From NCBI GenBank assembly GCA_037903475.1, contig JBAJFG010000347.1:930001-994000 (forward strand): a stretch of DNA of 64,000 bases. Direction: 5' to 3'. The DNA comes from Ancylostoma caninum (lineage: Eukaryota; Nematoda; Chromadorea; Rhabditida; Ancylostomatidae). The position numbers were made by a program, and so were the translations under genes. Within the stretch, counting starts at the first letter, position 1; the number at the start of each line of letters is the position of its first letter. Positions 1 to 12,051 of the stretch are shown here, piece by piece. The notes beneath the pieces are model-generated. The model was not told where the DNA came from, did no database searches, and saw only the letters and a list, made by a program, of their open reading frames with translations.

Positions 1-494
1 TGCGCGGAAATTAGAGAATGAGAGAACGTGAGAAATAGTGCCGTGTTCGGAGAGGCAGACTAGAAATGCATGTCACTGGCACGAATACTCAACTATCGTC
101 GTTTTTGGAACGGACTATAGGATAGCGACTACCTCGTTACGTTACTACGCTTCCAAACGGAGCTCATCGCCTCCCAGAAACGTTGTTTTCTCGAAAAAAG
201 TGCCCAAAATGGATTGGTGATGTGAATGATAGCGAGAATGGAAATAGTACCTATGGATCGCCATGCAGCATTGATTATTTTCTCTGTCAGGCTTATGGCA
301 TAGTCCACGCGACACGGTCGCCGTGAAGAAAATGAACGAAAACGATGAGAGCGAATTCCACAAGCTCTCATAAAGCATCACATGAATTGCGTGGAATAAC
401 GCAGTGGTACAAAAACTGGCGACAATGTCACTGTAAAGCCTGCCTGCCATAGGCCTTACGTCTGATATGAGATCTCACTCCCCTTATCCATGTA

Positions 495-745
495 CAGTGG
501 ACGTCAATGACGGTGGCCTATCCGCGGTCTCGAGAAGGAAGCCGCGCAACCGCGTCGCACGCGCCGGATGTTGTTTGCTGCCGCTATGGTATTTGTAGCT
601 GCATTTGTACTTGATACGGGAAAAGATAATTAAATCGGGAAGAAAAGTGCCTAGGAATACCACTCCGACGGCAGACGGCACGATTTCGATGCGCGCGGCG
701 TCTTTGTCGAGCCCGTGGATGGGCCACCGCCATTGACGTCCACAG
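495..745. mobile_element. palindromic MITE, intact reference copy (CAGTGGACGTCAATG family)
   Basis: TA-flanked. The ends CAGTGGACGTCAATGACGG and CTGTGGACGTCAATGGCGG (right, complemented) are inverted, and the two halves remain complementary nearly to the centre, so the whole 251-bp unit folds on itself. Its GC-rich arms and AT-rich centre recur at 3646, 4964, 40729 and 43037. Confidence 0.85.
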
Positions 746-1296
746 TAGTACAAACGGGCGCCGGCGGTTGTAGCGATCGCCAAGGGGTTTGATTGCTGGT
801 GAAATCCGGGGAAACTTTTGATTCTAGTGTAATGAACATAACTGTGATAATTTGTACGGCTCTGTTAAGTGAATCCTGGACGATATTTCCATGGAAAAAG
901 AGCCAGGGCTGTGAGAAATGCAACAGGAGAAAAATAAGCGTGAGAAAACGTCGGATATTCATACCCCAACTTGATAGCTGCCGAATCAGTTCGATCAAAA
1001 ATCGTATATACGAGGAGCTATATTCACTGAGAACCACCCGTTGCTGAGAATGTTAACCCTGTTACTTTCTTCTACGAATTTTCTATGTACATCAGGTGAG
1101 CTCAACTAAATGCATTGGTTTTCTTCGTAATACTTCTTGATGTTATCTAAGATCACTTTTTCTCCGTTGTAGATGTCCTCGCAGAGTTTGCATAGTGCAT
1201 TGCTGTGGTACGTGTTGGGTTTGCGGAAACGTTCAGTCCATTCAAAATACCTAAACGATTCAGAATGGTGAGATTGCCACAATCATGTCACATTGA

Positions 1297-1474
1297 TTGC
1301 ATTGTTCAAACGAATCGCTGCACGTGCCCTTCTAAAGTATTAGATTGTGTGCTTCTATGTATACTTTGTAGTTCTTTTTTCATAATCAGCTATAAATTTC
1401 TTGTATAGTTTGTATTGTATCGTGGCATAACCTTATCTCACGACTGTCTTATATGGTCGTAACAAGTCTATCTA
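1297..1474 (+). repeat. dispersed ~178-bp repeat, copy 1
   Basis: The sequence from TTCAAACGAATCGCTGCACG to the GTCGTAACAAGTCTATCTAT end recurs as its complement at 52836-53013 with about 90% identity by eye. No terminal repeats noticed. Confidence 0.75.
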
Positions 1475-2348
1475 TCATTGAAGGTTCTAATCTTTACTGG
1501 GAAGTGTTGGAAGCATGGAAGCACCATCCGTGGTTGGTATATGGACAAAGATTTTGCCTATTGAATGGATCACACTCAGTGAGGACTGGATCCTCGAAAT
1601 GAATAGAAAGACAAAGGACTAGTAGCCATTTCTTCCTAGCTTAATAGCTGGTAAACTGACGAGGCAGCATCTTCGTTTCTGCGTCGGTAGTTTACCAACT
1701 ATTAAGTTTCACCACTCTACATCAGAGAGGATCTAATAGCCGTTCTATGGTCTGGATTTCTTTGAAATTCATTTATTTTGCAATGAAATTTTCTTTTTGC
1801 ATGGACTGGAATGTGAAACATCTTCCCACCAAGCATTCAAGAAAATCGAAGACCTAGAGACTCTCTCGTAGAGAGGTAGGATACTGAATAAGGATGGCCA
1901 ATGTGGATGAACAGGCTTGTGATGTGTTGCGTGACCGTAGCTGTACCGCCTCAAATTTCCACCGCTTTCTTCACATTTCAACAGGCGCTGGAGCATTTTT
2001 TAGTCTCGGAAGATGGTTTCAGTTGTCACTCAAGTTTACTCCCGATAGAATCAGCCGTCACAAAAATTCAATTATTTTCCGTTCCCTGATCTTTGCGAAA
2101 TTTTGCACCAGAAGGGATCAAACTCTCTACAGACGAAGTTGGCTACTACAAGTCATCCACATGCGGTGAGCGCGGGAGTGCCTTTTCCGCGGAGAAGCAT
2201 GCGTCACAACCGCGCGGTGTGATCCGCGAAAAAACGCACTTCTATCGACGATCACTGTACAATCTCTCTCTCTCTCTTTTTCAAAAATCTTTGCCTTGCG
2301 CAGCACCGCCCCTCCACTGAGCCGCGTCGCATCACCTATGTCTTATCA

Positions 2349-2927
2349 TACAATACCGCCCATAATTTTTGCGAAAAAAATCGGGTGGCGACGGATTAAT
2401 CGTTAACAAACCGTCGCAGTACTGTAACTCCTTTCAAAGTGAAGCTTTTCTAAATATGAGCACATTTTCGGATTCCTCATCGAAACTGGAGTTGAACAGT
2501 ATATAAAATTACTTGAACTTTGACTGCAAAACATTTGTTTTTTCAAAAATTTGAAAATTTTTCAGAATTTCAGCAATCAGGTCAAAATATGAAAAAACGT
2601 TAAAAACCGAGAATTGAGCGAAATCCAATGACCGTGTTCAGAAGCCTCATTCCTCAATTAATTTCTCGGTTTTTGACGTTTTTTCAGATTTTGACCTGAT
2701 TGCTGAAATTTTGAAAAATTTTTAAATTTTTGAAAAAAACAAATGTTTTGAAGTCGAAGTTTAAGTAATTTTGTATACTGTTCAATTCCAATTTCGATGA
2801 GCAATCCGAAAATGTGCTCAGATTTAGAAAAGCTCCATTTTCAAAGGAGTTACAGTACTTCGACGGTTTGTTAACGATTAATCCGTCGCCACCCGATTTT
2901 TTCGCAAAAACTATGGGCGGTATTGTA
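2349..2927. mobile_element. large inverted repeat (foldback element), ~270-bp arms
   Basis: The ends CAATACCGCCCATA and complement are flanked by TA. The arms include CGACGGATTAATCGTTAACA and are complementary over most of their length, meeting near 2640. Weaker inverted similarity continues outward to about 2262 and 2996 (GCAAGGC, CCGCG/CGCGG), so this may be nested in an older palindrome. Confidence 0.85.
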
Positions 2928-3645
2928 CATGCTGCGGCGTGGCCTAGCTGACGGGAGGTGCAGAGTGAGGCAAGGATTTTTTAGAGAGACTCTACGTCCT
3001 GTTTGAGAGCTCTTAGCCACACTCCATTGAAAGAACTATGGGCCTTCCTTCACACCATCATTTTCTAATTACTTTTGCGCTGATGCATTTCCTGAGCAAA
3101 TAAGCATAAGCACCAACAACGCGCCCCATCTCTCCCCTTCAAACAGCTAACCCTGTCAGTTCGAATACCAGTTGGGGAATTCTCATGGTACTTGTGCGCT
3201 TAATCCTATCCATTCACGCTCATTGGAACAGTTTAGAAACAATACCCAGATATATGTGGAGAAAATAACTCACTTCACATATGCAGTATCATTGTTGCGC
3301 AAATAAGTCAAGTATTGCCCCAATTCTCTAACAGTCCTGAAGTCATCCAAGGCTATGAATGCGCTCGGTGGAATGCCAGCACCTCAAACACGTAGTCTAA
3401 CCTCGAAAAAGCAATTAACTTTAGTGCCCAGTGCACTTCATAGAATGCCTACGCTCATAGTATCTTCTTCTCATCACAACTGGAACGAGCATTTGAGATG
3501 CTCGCAAGAAAAACTTCTCCGTGATGTAGTCGTTACAGATGCTGTTCTCAAAGGCAATGTAGAATCGATGACTGGCTGAAACAGATTTTTTTTCGGAAAG
3601 TCACGAGCTGTAGGTCCATCGAAAGTCTTCACAAAGTTGCTTCTG

Positions 3646-3715
3646 CAGTGAACGTCGATGGTGTTGCATTTTTCGCGGTCTCTGGGAGCACGCGGCACGA
3701 CCGCGTCGCTAGCAT
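3646..3715. mobile_element. partial copy of the palindromic MITE
   Basis: Begins CAGTGAACGTCGATGG and keeps the CGCGGTCTC...CGCGGCACGACCGCGTCG pattern of the arm, then stops. Only the left arm remains. Confidence 0.55.
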
Positions 3716-3791
3716 CGAAATCTTGGCAGCGAGAATGAACTCCGGTATTTTCTTGAGAGTTAGTTAGTTTTCTTGATAGATAACATCAAAT

Positions 3792-3872
3792 ATGGTAGAA
3801 AACTATCGAGAAAACCATAATTTTCCAAGTTAGTTTATGGTAGAAAACTATCGAGAAAACCATAATTTTCCA
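3792..3872. repeat. 36-bp direct duplication
   Basis: ATGGTAGAAAACTATCGAGA plus AAACCATAATTTTCCA occurs twice, 45 bp apart, identical. Confidence 0.9.
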
Positions 3873-4079
3873 CAGCTCCGGCGGTGCTGCGTGCTTTTCG
3901 TGCCCACGAAAAATGCACCATCATCAATGCTTTCTGTATCTACTATTATAAAGCATGTCCCGCTTCGCTCGAGAGTTTTACTAGCCCCGGTTTTTCTACA
4001 AGGATGGGGATCATTGGTAATACTAATAAAATTGCTAGGAACGTCTATCATTTTGGTGATCAACACGTTGAATAATCCA

Positions 4080-4470
4080 GTCATCCTTTTTCACCCAGAG
4101 CGGAAAAGTTGACAAAGTCAATAAATCGATCGGACTGGAAAGTCATAGTGGACGTGTCCTTGTACGCGCTTGAATAAAGGTCGAAAAGTCGATAGACTTG
4201 ATAAATCAATGGTACTTCGTACAAAAGGGTTGTCACATTCTTGTTCGGCGTGTTGGTGATTGCCACTGGAGGTATTCCTTCCCGTTGCCAAAGCATAGGC
4301 GAAAGAAGCGACAAAAAATCATTTCTCCATACGGAATGGTTGTCATATTCGTGCTCGGCACATTAGAGAACCTCACTGGGCATATGGTCATTGTTTCCTG
4401 ACCAAAAGTGGCGAAAAACTAATAAAATCGATCAAGTCGACAATCCGATCGGTAATTTCGTGTGTATATA
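4080..4470 (+). repeat. degenerate tandem repeat block (family A)
   Basis: Repeated modules around GGTTGTCACATTCTTGTTCGG and GGTTGTCATATTCGTGCTCGG, ~115 bp apart, each preceded by AATAAATCGAT-like sequence. Its complement resembles the block at 41500-42120. Confidence 0.45.
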
Positions 4471-5316
4471 TGGAAACAGACCTATCAATTCGTTGTCGCT
4501 ACAACCCGACGTGCACGAAGAACTCGCCAATTTTGTGTTAACTAATAGTTGCTTTTCGCATCCACCTCGGACAGTTACTTCCGTGAAGCGACCGAGTTCT
4601 CTGAAAATTTCACACTTTATATAGTCTAATCTCCTTCTTCTGATTCGATGTTTTTGGCAGCTCTACTCTATGTATCGGAGGGTGATATCTTCAAACTTAC
4701 AGCCACATGTAACCGGATGTCTACATACTTCTAAACTGCTTGACCTATAATTATTGAAGACGTGAGTCCCGAAACTCATCAAATACAGACCTAATGACAT
4801 TTTCTCGTTTCGAATGTGTGTGACAATTGGAAACGAAAATCAGAGATCCTCTGTTTTTCTTTTTGACAGCGACCAATACCTGAAATATTCGCAATTCACT
4901 TTCGTATGCTTCCCCTAGTGAATGGTTAGTTCTCATAGACAAACGTTGGAGAACACGTATCTACAGTGGACTTCAATGACGGTGGCCATCCGCGACCTCG
5001 AGAAAGACGTCGCGCAACCGCGCCGCGCGCGCCGTACAGATGTTTTCTGCTGCTGTTATGCTACTTCTAGCAACTTCTCTACCCTTTTCAATGACTTTTG
5101 ACCGAAAAAGAAAAGAAAAGAGCTTAAAAATGGCATTCCTGCGGCAGACGAACATGTCACGGACGCGGACTCCGCTCCTCGATCTAGCAGTGGCTTGGAG
5201 CACTGCTCTGCCGCTCCCCGTGGCCAATGGTTGCCGTCGCGGCGCTGCCTCGCACGCCGCTACGACAGTTATAGCCGCGTTCCCTCCATAGGCTCCGCCC
5301 CCTACCAGAGACGGCC

Positions 5317-5324
5317 TATATAAG
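5317..5324 (+). promoter_or_regulatory. TATA box of the LTR-like insertion
   Basis: TATATAAG lies in a GC-rich context (CCGCCCCCTACC upstream), about 35 bp before TTCAGTCTTACG. Confidence 0.45.
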
Positions 5325-5721
5325 GGCGCCGCCACCGCTGGCTGGCTCTGTGTGTTGGTTCAGTCTTACGAGAGTTCACGCAGCAGGAGCCGATCGATGA
5401 TGGGAGCTGGCGGACCCTAGAGGTCCTGCACGGTATCGATTGATGACGGAACGATGCTGGATGATAGAAGGATACTTTCAAAGGTGGATCGATTGGAGGA
5501 AGGACTAAAGAAGAACGTGTAAGTACCGTGGCAGGACTGGGGGGAGCTGCACCGTAGCCTTAAGCCTTGGCAGGGAGCTAGAGGGCGCAGCCCCTCGGTT
5601 CTTTTCCCTCAGTATAATATAGTTAGTACTATCCAATAGGTTCCCCCTCTGAGCCCCGTAGGACCCCTTCTATTAGTAGTAGTAGTTTAGTAGTTTAGTA
5701 GTAGTGTAGTATTAGTAGTAT

Positions 5722-5727
5722 AATAAA
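5722..5727 (+). terminator. poly(A) signal of the LTR-like insertion
   Basis: AATAAA downstream of the TAG-rich tract, about 400 bp after the TATA box. Confidence 0.4.
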
Positions 5728-6049
5728 CTTATACAATCTAATTAGCTGTACCAATCTTCTCCTGTACTACGGCGTGTCGCCCTGACCGGCCGTAAGTCGT
5801 CGTAGTACAGCGTAGTGTTCTAGTGGCAGTATACTCGTATATGCCATGGGTGGAAGCCTGTAAGGTGAGGAGCCCTGGTATGGTTAAGGCAGTAGACGGG
5901 GTATCATGAAACGGTGAGGCAGGACTCTGACGCCGAGAAGGTACAGGGCAACCACCGATCCGCAACAACACAGATCCCTGCGCGCGCGGCGTGGCTGCGC
6001 GGCGTCCTTTTCGAGGCCGCAGATGGGCCACCACCATTGCCGTCCACTG

Positions 6050-9000
6050 TATATTGTACAGATTTACGAGACGAGGATTGCAATGCACATAGAACAAATG
6101 TGCAAATGTGCAGTTGTACCTCTTCTTCAGTTATGATCGAGTTGTTGTCATCGTTCGGCAGCAACGGGGAGAAATGTCCGTACGGGTAAAAATAGCGTGA
6201 ATCACGTCTGTACGTTATGGTTGCGTTGAAAAAGTTTGGAGGTACCTGAAGTTCGAATATAATTCCAAGTGTAGCCGAAAAGTTGGGAATAAAAGTACAA
6301 GCCAGTAACTCAAAATCAGCTATATTCTGAAAAATTTACTCTCTCCAAAATTGAGCTATCTTTTAAGGTTATCGTCTTTTCACATCATAATCTAATACCG
6401 TGTGTGTATGTCATCTGCATATGTATATACGGAGAGGTGGCGTCAGTTATTGCACATCGTTTGGTAGCTTTTTTTCCTATGCCATAATGTGAATCCCTCA
6501 CCGGGGCTGTTTCACTTAATAGTGCTGGATTATTTTCTGATCACCAACACGTCTTGGAGACTTGCGAAACAGAAAATCTCAGAGCAAACGTTTGGTGAAG
6601 ATTTTCGGTGCCACCAAATGTACTGATGCAGCCCGCAATTTCCGAGCAAAACGGCGAACAATACAGCTTTTGACTTTTGATTCAGTGAACTACAGCCTCA
6701 TTTCATGCTCCTGATGACGAATACAAGACGATTATGTAAAATCCACGCAAGTTCGAAAGTTGCATGGATGAGGAGACCAAGCCCCACATTGTTGAGAGGC
6801 ACAATTAGCTCACGACTCGTTCTATTTATGGACTTAAACAGCCATTTTGAATTTAGTTCTCGGATCACATCCAATCAGTGGCCGCTTTACAATAGGTCTT
6901 CTAAAATTGCGGGAAGAACATGAATTTTTCATCACCTTGTTTTCGATTTTAAATTCTCAGTGTTGAAGAGTTACTTCAAAAATACTGTCCATGGGTGAAA
7001 CGAATGTATCTGTTTTCCAAGATTTCGGTTCAATTCTGCGACCTCAGTGGCTACAAATCGAACTTCCAAGCAACCCTCATCTTGTTTTGCCCAATGCCGT
7101 AGGATCGTTTCTGAGGAGTACTGGTATAATACCCATCTATATATCTATGCATAGATCAGAGCAAAGTACCAAATTCCTTGCGGGAATCGGCATTACTCAG
7201 AGGAGGGCAGTGATCGCCGTGACGGTGCCCATACTACGACGACTCAGAAGCGGACATAGTTGGAAATTGAAACCTCCCTTTGCAAAGCTTACTCGATGGA
7301 CTGTTACATAGAGATAACTGCAAATTCATGCATCTGGACTTCATCAGTCTCAGGTGAGAATACCTCTGTTCAAAATTAGCTTCCGATGATTCTAGATAGG
7401 GGAAGTATGGACCGTCTCTAATTCGATTATAGGTTGTGTTCGAGACGATTTATAATCAATCAAAGTCAACGTCCAGTATCCATCTCCACAACTAGCGAGA
7501 GCCTAGTATGTTACTCATTATCCATCCACCAATCCATCCTCAGCCTTTCTAAAGAACAGAAAGACAAAATGGTGCCGGCCAGATTCAGATTGGAAGCTAG
7601 CACTTAATCGAGTGGGCTGCTGTTACTAGCACTTAATCGAGTGGGCTGCTGTTGAAGGACATGATTGTACGTCATTTTGGAAATCAATTGTAAAAGAAAA
7701 TGATTCTTTTGAGTTCGCGAGAGAGTGAATTACCATACTAAGAACTAGAATTCGCTTTAAAAACGCTTGAAAAACGACGAAACAGCACTCGGTATATTTG
7801 AGATCCACTGTGATAGGGTGATTCCAGCAGAAACAGCACGTTCATGTGGTTTGGACCAGGCTCAGGCAGGTCAGAGGCATTCAAATCACGTCCGTGCATA
7901 ACGTACGCAGATGCGCTGCGGTTGCTGCAAGTGTTTGAAAATGAATTGTAGGGTACATGAAATTCAATCAAAAAGCAAAGTGTAATCTCACTAGAGTACT
8001 TGCTCCTTCCTATCAATGAATTCGCATTGAAATCTGCAATTCTTCAGTGTGCCCAGAAGTGGTTCCTTTAGAGTATGCGAGAAGTACCTTGTCCAGGCGA
8101 CAATCAGAGGAATAGTCTGGAATTTGATAGGAGAAATAAGTGACGAAAATGTGAAATTGGCGTTAGATGCTATGCTATTCTCTGTTCATTCTTCTCTTCA
8201 GAACTTGTGGGAATTTGCATTGGGTGTTACCATATTAACATGCCCCAGTAATAAGGTCAAAAAGTTGGACATTCCGAGGAACGAACGCAGCTATGGGACA
8301 TGAGTTGCGAGCAACATTGTTCCAAGAAATGTGAATATGAAAATATCTGATTCTTGGTACATGCATGGTACATATTGGCCAGTTGACGTCTCCAGTCCTC
8401 CAGTTTCCATCCCTACATGCCCCTAAAGGCAGGGTCAACTGTCAGGTGTGGTGAATCTTATGTAGTCTGCCGTCCATCTTTGTAATCACCGCAAATGCCG
8501 CATTACTGCTCGAAAGGCCGAAGGCACTCGGCCACCGTCGCGTCGCGGTGCTTTTCAGAACATATCATCACCATCTTTTCTCATCTTTTCCATATTTTCC
8601 ACCTCTACCTGATCACCTGATCTTTACTGCAGCACCGGACTGCACTCTTTCCATTTGATTACTCCACTATCCACAAGTCTTGGATAGTTGCTCAACATAT
8701 CCTCTGATCTTTCCCTCTTCCTTATCCAATCAAGATCACCTGATCCGTACTGTTTGACGTGATCGCCACTGTTGTGTGCCTACCTGTCTTCGGGCACACA
8801 ATCTGTTTGTCTGTAGAGTCTTCTTCTTGCGTCTCTTCGCTCTACTAATTTCTAGCCCTTTCTTACTTGCAAAGGACTTCACTACTGCTGCAGCTGAACT
8901 GGCAGCCAGGCAGTCCAAATTATCTCAAAACCTCGGCTTTCGTTTGTGTTGTGGCTTACCGGTTAGCTGGCAGCGGTGATGCAATATTCCTGTACCCGCA

Positions 9001-9490
9001 GATGGGGTCAGCTTGGTCCACGTCGGTGCTGGTTCAAACCAGTGCCTCCAGTCTAGCAGTCTAGCAAACCTGGCAGCAGCCTCACCTCCGCCTGCCTCTC
9101 TGCTCCTAATAACTCTGTTATTGTAGCAGTGCCTTACTGCAGGGGTGGTAGCAGAGGTATAGTAACCCTTTTGGAAAGACAGAGGATTAAAGTAGAGTCG
9201 CGAGGAAGTCTCTTGAAACATCAGACAAATTGTGTACAATCAAGTACACAACAATGTGTAGAGCATAGAAGCAGCAGACTTGGCAGCACATACATACATA
9301 TCAAAAAGAGAATTGCTTGATTATAGGCAGATACGCACATCCCATCGACCATGCCCCAACATGGCTGTCCAAGAGAGAGTGGTGTAAAAGGAGAAAAAGG
9401 CAAAGGACTGTTGGTATCAGATCCGAGACGGAGCTCCAAGCATTTTCCGCTAGAAAAATGAGACGCAGTTGTAACAGCTAAGGTCCGGAC
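6050..9490. other. no gene recognised
   Basis: Only short overlapping open frames, the 30-bp duplication at 7597 and a C/T-rich tract around 8560-8900 (TGATCACCTGATC-rich, possibly part of a dispersed repeat). Nothing else supportable. Confidence 0.6.
7597..7656. repeat. 30-bp tandem duplication
   Basis: CTAGCACTTAATCGAGTGGG plus CTGCTGTT occurs twice in tandem. Confidence 0.9.
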
Positions 9491-9496
9491 TAGACA

Positions 9497-9715
9497 TCAT
9501 GGATTTTGGATTGACCTTAAAAAATGACAGTAATGGGCGTTACCGCTCAAATCAAAATACTGGAGAATGAGGAAGCGATTAGCTCCGTGGTTAGCCATTG
9601 CTGTACGAATCGAATCACGCTCACTCAATGGGGCGTGTCCGAGCGGATATTCTACAGGGTTTGACTTGAAGAATGATTCAATGATTCGAAGGCTCCAGCG
9701 AAGCCCACACTTCAT
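9497..9715 (-). CDS. candidate exon, unknown protein
   Basis: The minus-strand frame contains SNPVEYPLGHAPLSERDS and ANHGANRFLILQYFDLSG, with a composition that looks like a globular domain rather than noise. It lies about 0.8 kb downstream of the membrane-anchor exon on the same strand, so the two could belong together. Splice borders are weak (TTCTTCAAG as acceptor, GGTAAC as donor). Family not recognised; low certainty. Confidence 0.22.
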   Translation of the reverse strand: MKCGLRWSLRIIESFFKSNPVEYPLGHAPLSERDSIRTAMANHGANRFLILQYFDLSGNAHYCHFLRSIQNP

Positions 9716-10382
9716 GGATTGCCATCAAATTATAGGTGATGAAGCCTCTTAGCGTGTAGGGTAATGTATCTGAATGTTGCTCAAAAGTTTTGAGAGCTAA
9801 GGAATTTTATGCTCTATAAAGGGTTGAGCTGTCTCATGAAACGCTGCCTGAGAAGTTCAGCTGCTGGGAGCATAATTTTCCTATTTACACAGGTTTCCAA
9901 CAATTTTTTATGCGCCGATACAAGCGTTCAATACCATCACACTTTCCACGTTATGTCGCATATCACTTCCTGTTGTCAGGGATTAAGTCCTGGAAATCCA
10001 TACTCCTTTGCATGCTACCACACATCCGTCATACCACTGCATTTTATGAAAGACGAGCCTGCCGCTTTCCACCAATCAATTGTCGACCTTTTTCGAATTT
10101 GAGGAGTTGAGGTGTTTTCCAGGTTGGTAAGCCATATTCCATGTATTCATTTTCTATATTTTCTTAACAGCGATAACAACTTGCTTCATTTCACTCTCAC
10201 TTTCACTTCCTTTAGCACTCAAACGATTACTGCTCTAATTTCAGGTACATCTGCTGGAACACTTTTTGGCATCAACAGGGTTGCTATCTGTGGGCAGAGT
10301 TAATTAAGCACAAGTTTTATTTATCAATAGAATTCTCGAAAATGAAGTCGCACTAACGACAAACTTTTCGGGGCAGTTTCTA

Positions 10383-10615
10383 CTACAATGCATCCAAAGG
10401 CAGCTTTATAACATTTGTGGTTTCTAACGGAAGATTTTTTTCGAATTGTGAACCTACAGAAATCACGTGCAGGGGCCTGCTATCGACAGACTGAACGCTT
10501 ACCCGAGGAGCATTGTTGAAGTTCTGTGCATCCTGGTAAAAAACAAAAGTTGTTGACACCGCAGCTAATAATAGCACCACTGCCGTAGCTAGTTTCAGTG
10601 GAGATCCATGTTGAC
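10383..10615 (-). CDS. candidate type II membrane-anchor exon, unknown protein
   Basis: An ATATTTCAG acceptor precedes 10615 (nematode consensus). The frame runs through a hydrophobic helix, LATAVVLLLAAVSTTFVFY, flanked by Lys on the N-terminal side. It is then open to a TAA-type stop at 10383, or ends at a GTAAGC donor after 10503. This layout (short polar N-terminus, single helix, polar stem) is that of Golgi type II enzymes such as glycosyltransferases, but no catalytic exon was identified, so function is not assigned. An intronless reading from ATG 10661 would give 92 residues. Possible further exon material on the same strand is at 9497-9715. Confidence 0.4.
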
Positions 10616-10690
10616 CTGAAATATTTGTGATTTTCAACAACATGCTAAGAACTGGCTGCATATGCCATTGTTCTCTTCCGAAAGCGAGTC

Positions 10691-11030
10691 ACTATATAGT
10701 AAAACTCATCTGTTTGTGTGTCTGTTGGTAAACGCTTATATCTAACGATCCAAGGGACAAAAACAAATGAAACCTATACCGTTCGACTCAGAATTGTGCT
10801 CTCCTGTGCAATGTCAGGGTCTTTTGCCGTTTCCGAAAAAAAAAACGATTTTATCGATTTTTTGGCCTCCTGTCCCCATTATTATATAGTGAAACTCATC
10901 TGTTTGTATGTCTGTTGATAATCGCTCATATCTCACGATCCAACGGACACCTTCGCCGCGCTTCGCATGGATCACATTCATTTTCTGCACAGAAGGGCAC
11001 AATTCTGAGTCGAAAGGTATAGGTTTTATG
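10691..11030. repeat. composite repeat: direct repeats plus inverted block
   Basis: ACTCATCTGTTTG starts about 65-bp direct repeats at about 10691 and 10884. The stretch CGACTCAGAATTGTGC (10785) has an inverted partner near 11000. Such TCTGTTTG-containing units suggest a dispersed nematode repeat; the class is unknown. Confidence 0.6.
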
Positions 11031-11203
11031 TGCGAATGTCAATGTTATCACAGAAAAAGGGAAAGCTTTGCTTATTGGCTAAATTCTCATGGTTCTCTCA
11101 GTTGTCAATGGAGCATCTTGAAAGGGATTATATGCCAAATTAATGTTTCTATTTATATGTGGAAACAAAGCGATATCAACACATGCAAATTTGTTACATC
11201 CCT

Positions 11204-11339
11204 ACAAGTGCTCCGACTCACCTACGGCGAGCCTCGAAACTTATGTATGCTTCATCCGTTTTGACGGATGGAAAGTAAAGGTATGAGTATCAAGGTCCCG
11301 CGAAGTGGGCAAGTGCGAGACTCGCCGTAGAGCACTTGT
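11204..11339. mobile_element. short MITE, ACAAGTGCTC termini
   Basis: 136 bp with inverted ends (ACAAGTGCTCCGACTC, CTACGGCGAG; right end complement ACAAGTGCTCTACGGCGAG). Target duplication unclear. Confidence 0.6.
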
Positions 11340-12051
11340 TCGTTTGTAATATTATATTTCATCCATACTCAGTTTCACAGTGAGATCTTTCATGGTTTTG
11401 CTTTTGAATATGTGACAGTGACTCACCATCACTCCCCTCTGTGCAAACTGAAAGCAGCACTTTTGTAAACTTTTATGCCTAAAATGTTGACTACTAGTTC
11501 GAGAATTCTACAACAAGAGCAGAATTGAAAATGCATTTGCATCCACAAGATATACGGAACTTGACTTGTTGCACTCTCGCAATTTAAAACCTTTCGAAAG
11601 TTCTAATCCAATGCTGTGGTTTCAATCAATATATTTCTATATTGTAATAGATGTTGAAAACTGCTCCTCCTATTCTCTCCCTTTTTAAATTTCCACTAAT
11701 CTTTTTTGTTTTCTTCTTCTACTGTTTTGGTGGTATCTGTCAGTATCTTTCTGAGAACTTTAAACTTTCGGCAAGGATTCGATTCGGATTGGACTGTTGT
11801 TATTCTGCATTGATTAAATCTGAACCGCCAAAATGTGCTCTGATAACTATTTTCTGCCAGGTATTGTTTTCGAAGTTTCTTTATAGATAGTTTCGAGAAA
11901 GTCGTACTCCATACATATTGCAGAAAATTTGCGATCTTCTGCGTGCATGTGCATACATACTACGATTGGTTAGTGATAGTGATTGTGAGACCATATAAAA
12001 GGCTAAGAACGGTTGTGGTGTGGTGGAGCAGGGTAGAGAGGTGGTTGAGCA

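Larger units (their letters stand above)
5155..5966 (+). mobile_element. solo-LTR-like insertion inside the MITE
   Basis: It starts TGTCACGG, has a TATATAAG box (5317-5324) followed by TTCAGTCTTACG as a possible initiator, a GTAAGT-like donor at 5519, a TAG/TAGTAG-rich tract and an AATAAA poly(A) signal at 5722. This is an LTR-like U3-R-U5 order. The flanks share AACA/ACA, so a 3-4 bp target duplication is possible but the exact right end (5963-5967) is ambiguous. No internal retroelement part is present, fitting a solo LTR. Class not determined. Confidence 0.55.
4964..6049. mobile_element. palindromic MITE split by an ~0.8-kb insertion
   Basis: The left part 4964-5150 runs through the arm and centre up to GCGGCAGACG; the right part ~5970-6049 resumes at GCGCGCGGCG and ends CCGTCCACTG before TA. 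Together they give about 270 bp, the size of the intact copy. Confidence 0.8.

Noticed and set aside
5738..6189. Minus- and plus-strand frames of 80-120 codons
   Set aside because: They cross the LTR-like block and the GC-rich MITE arm; composition-driven openness.
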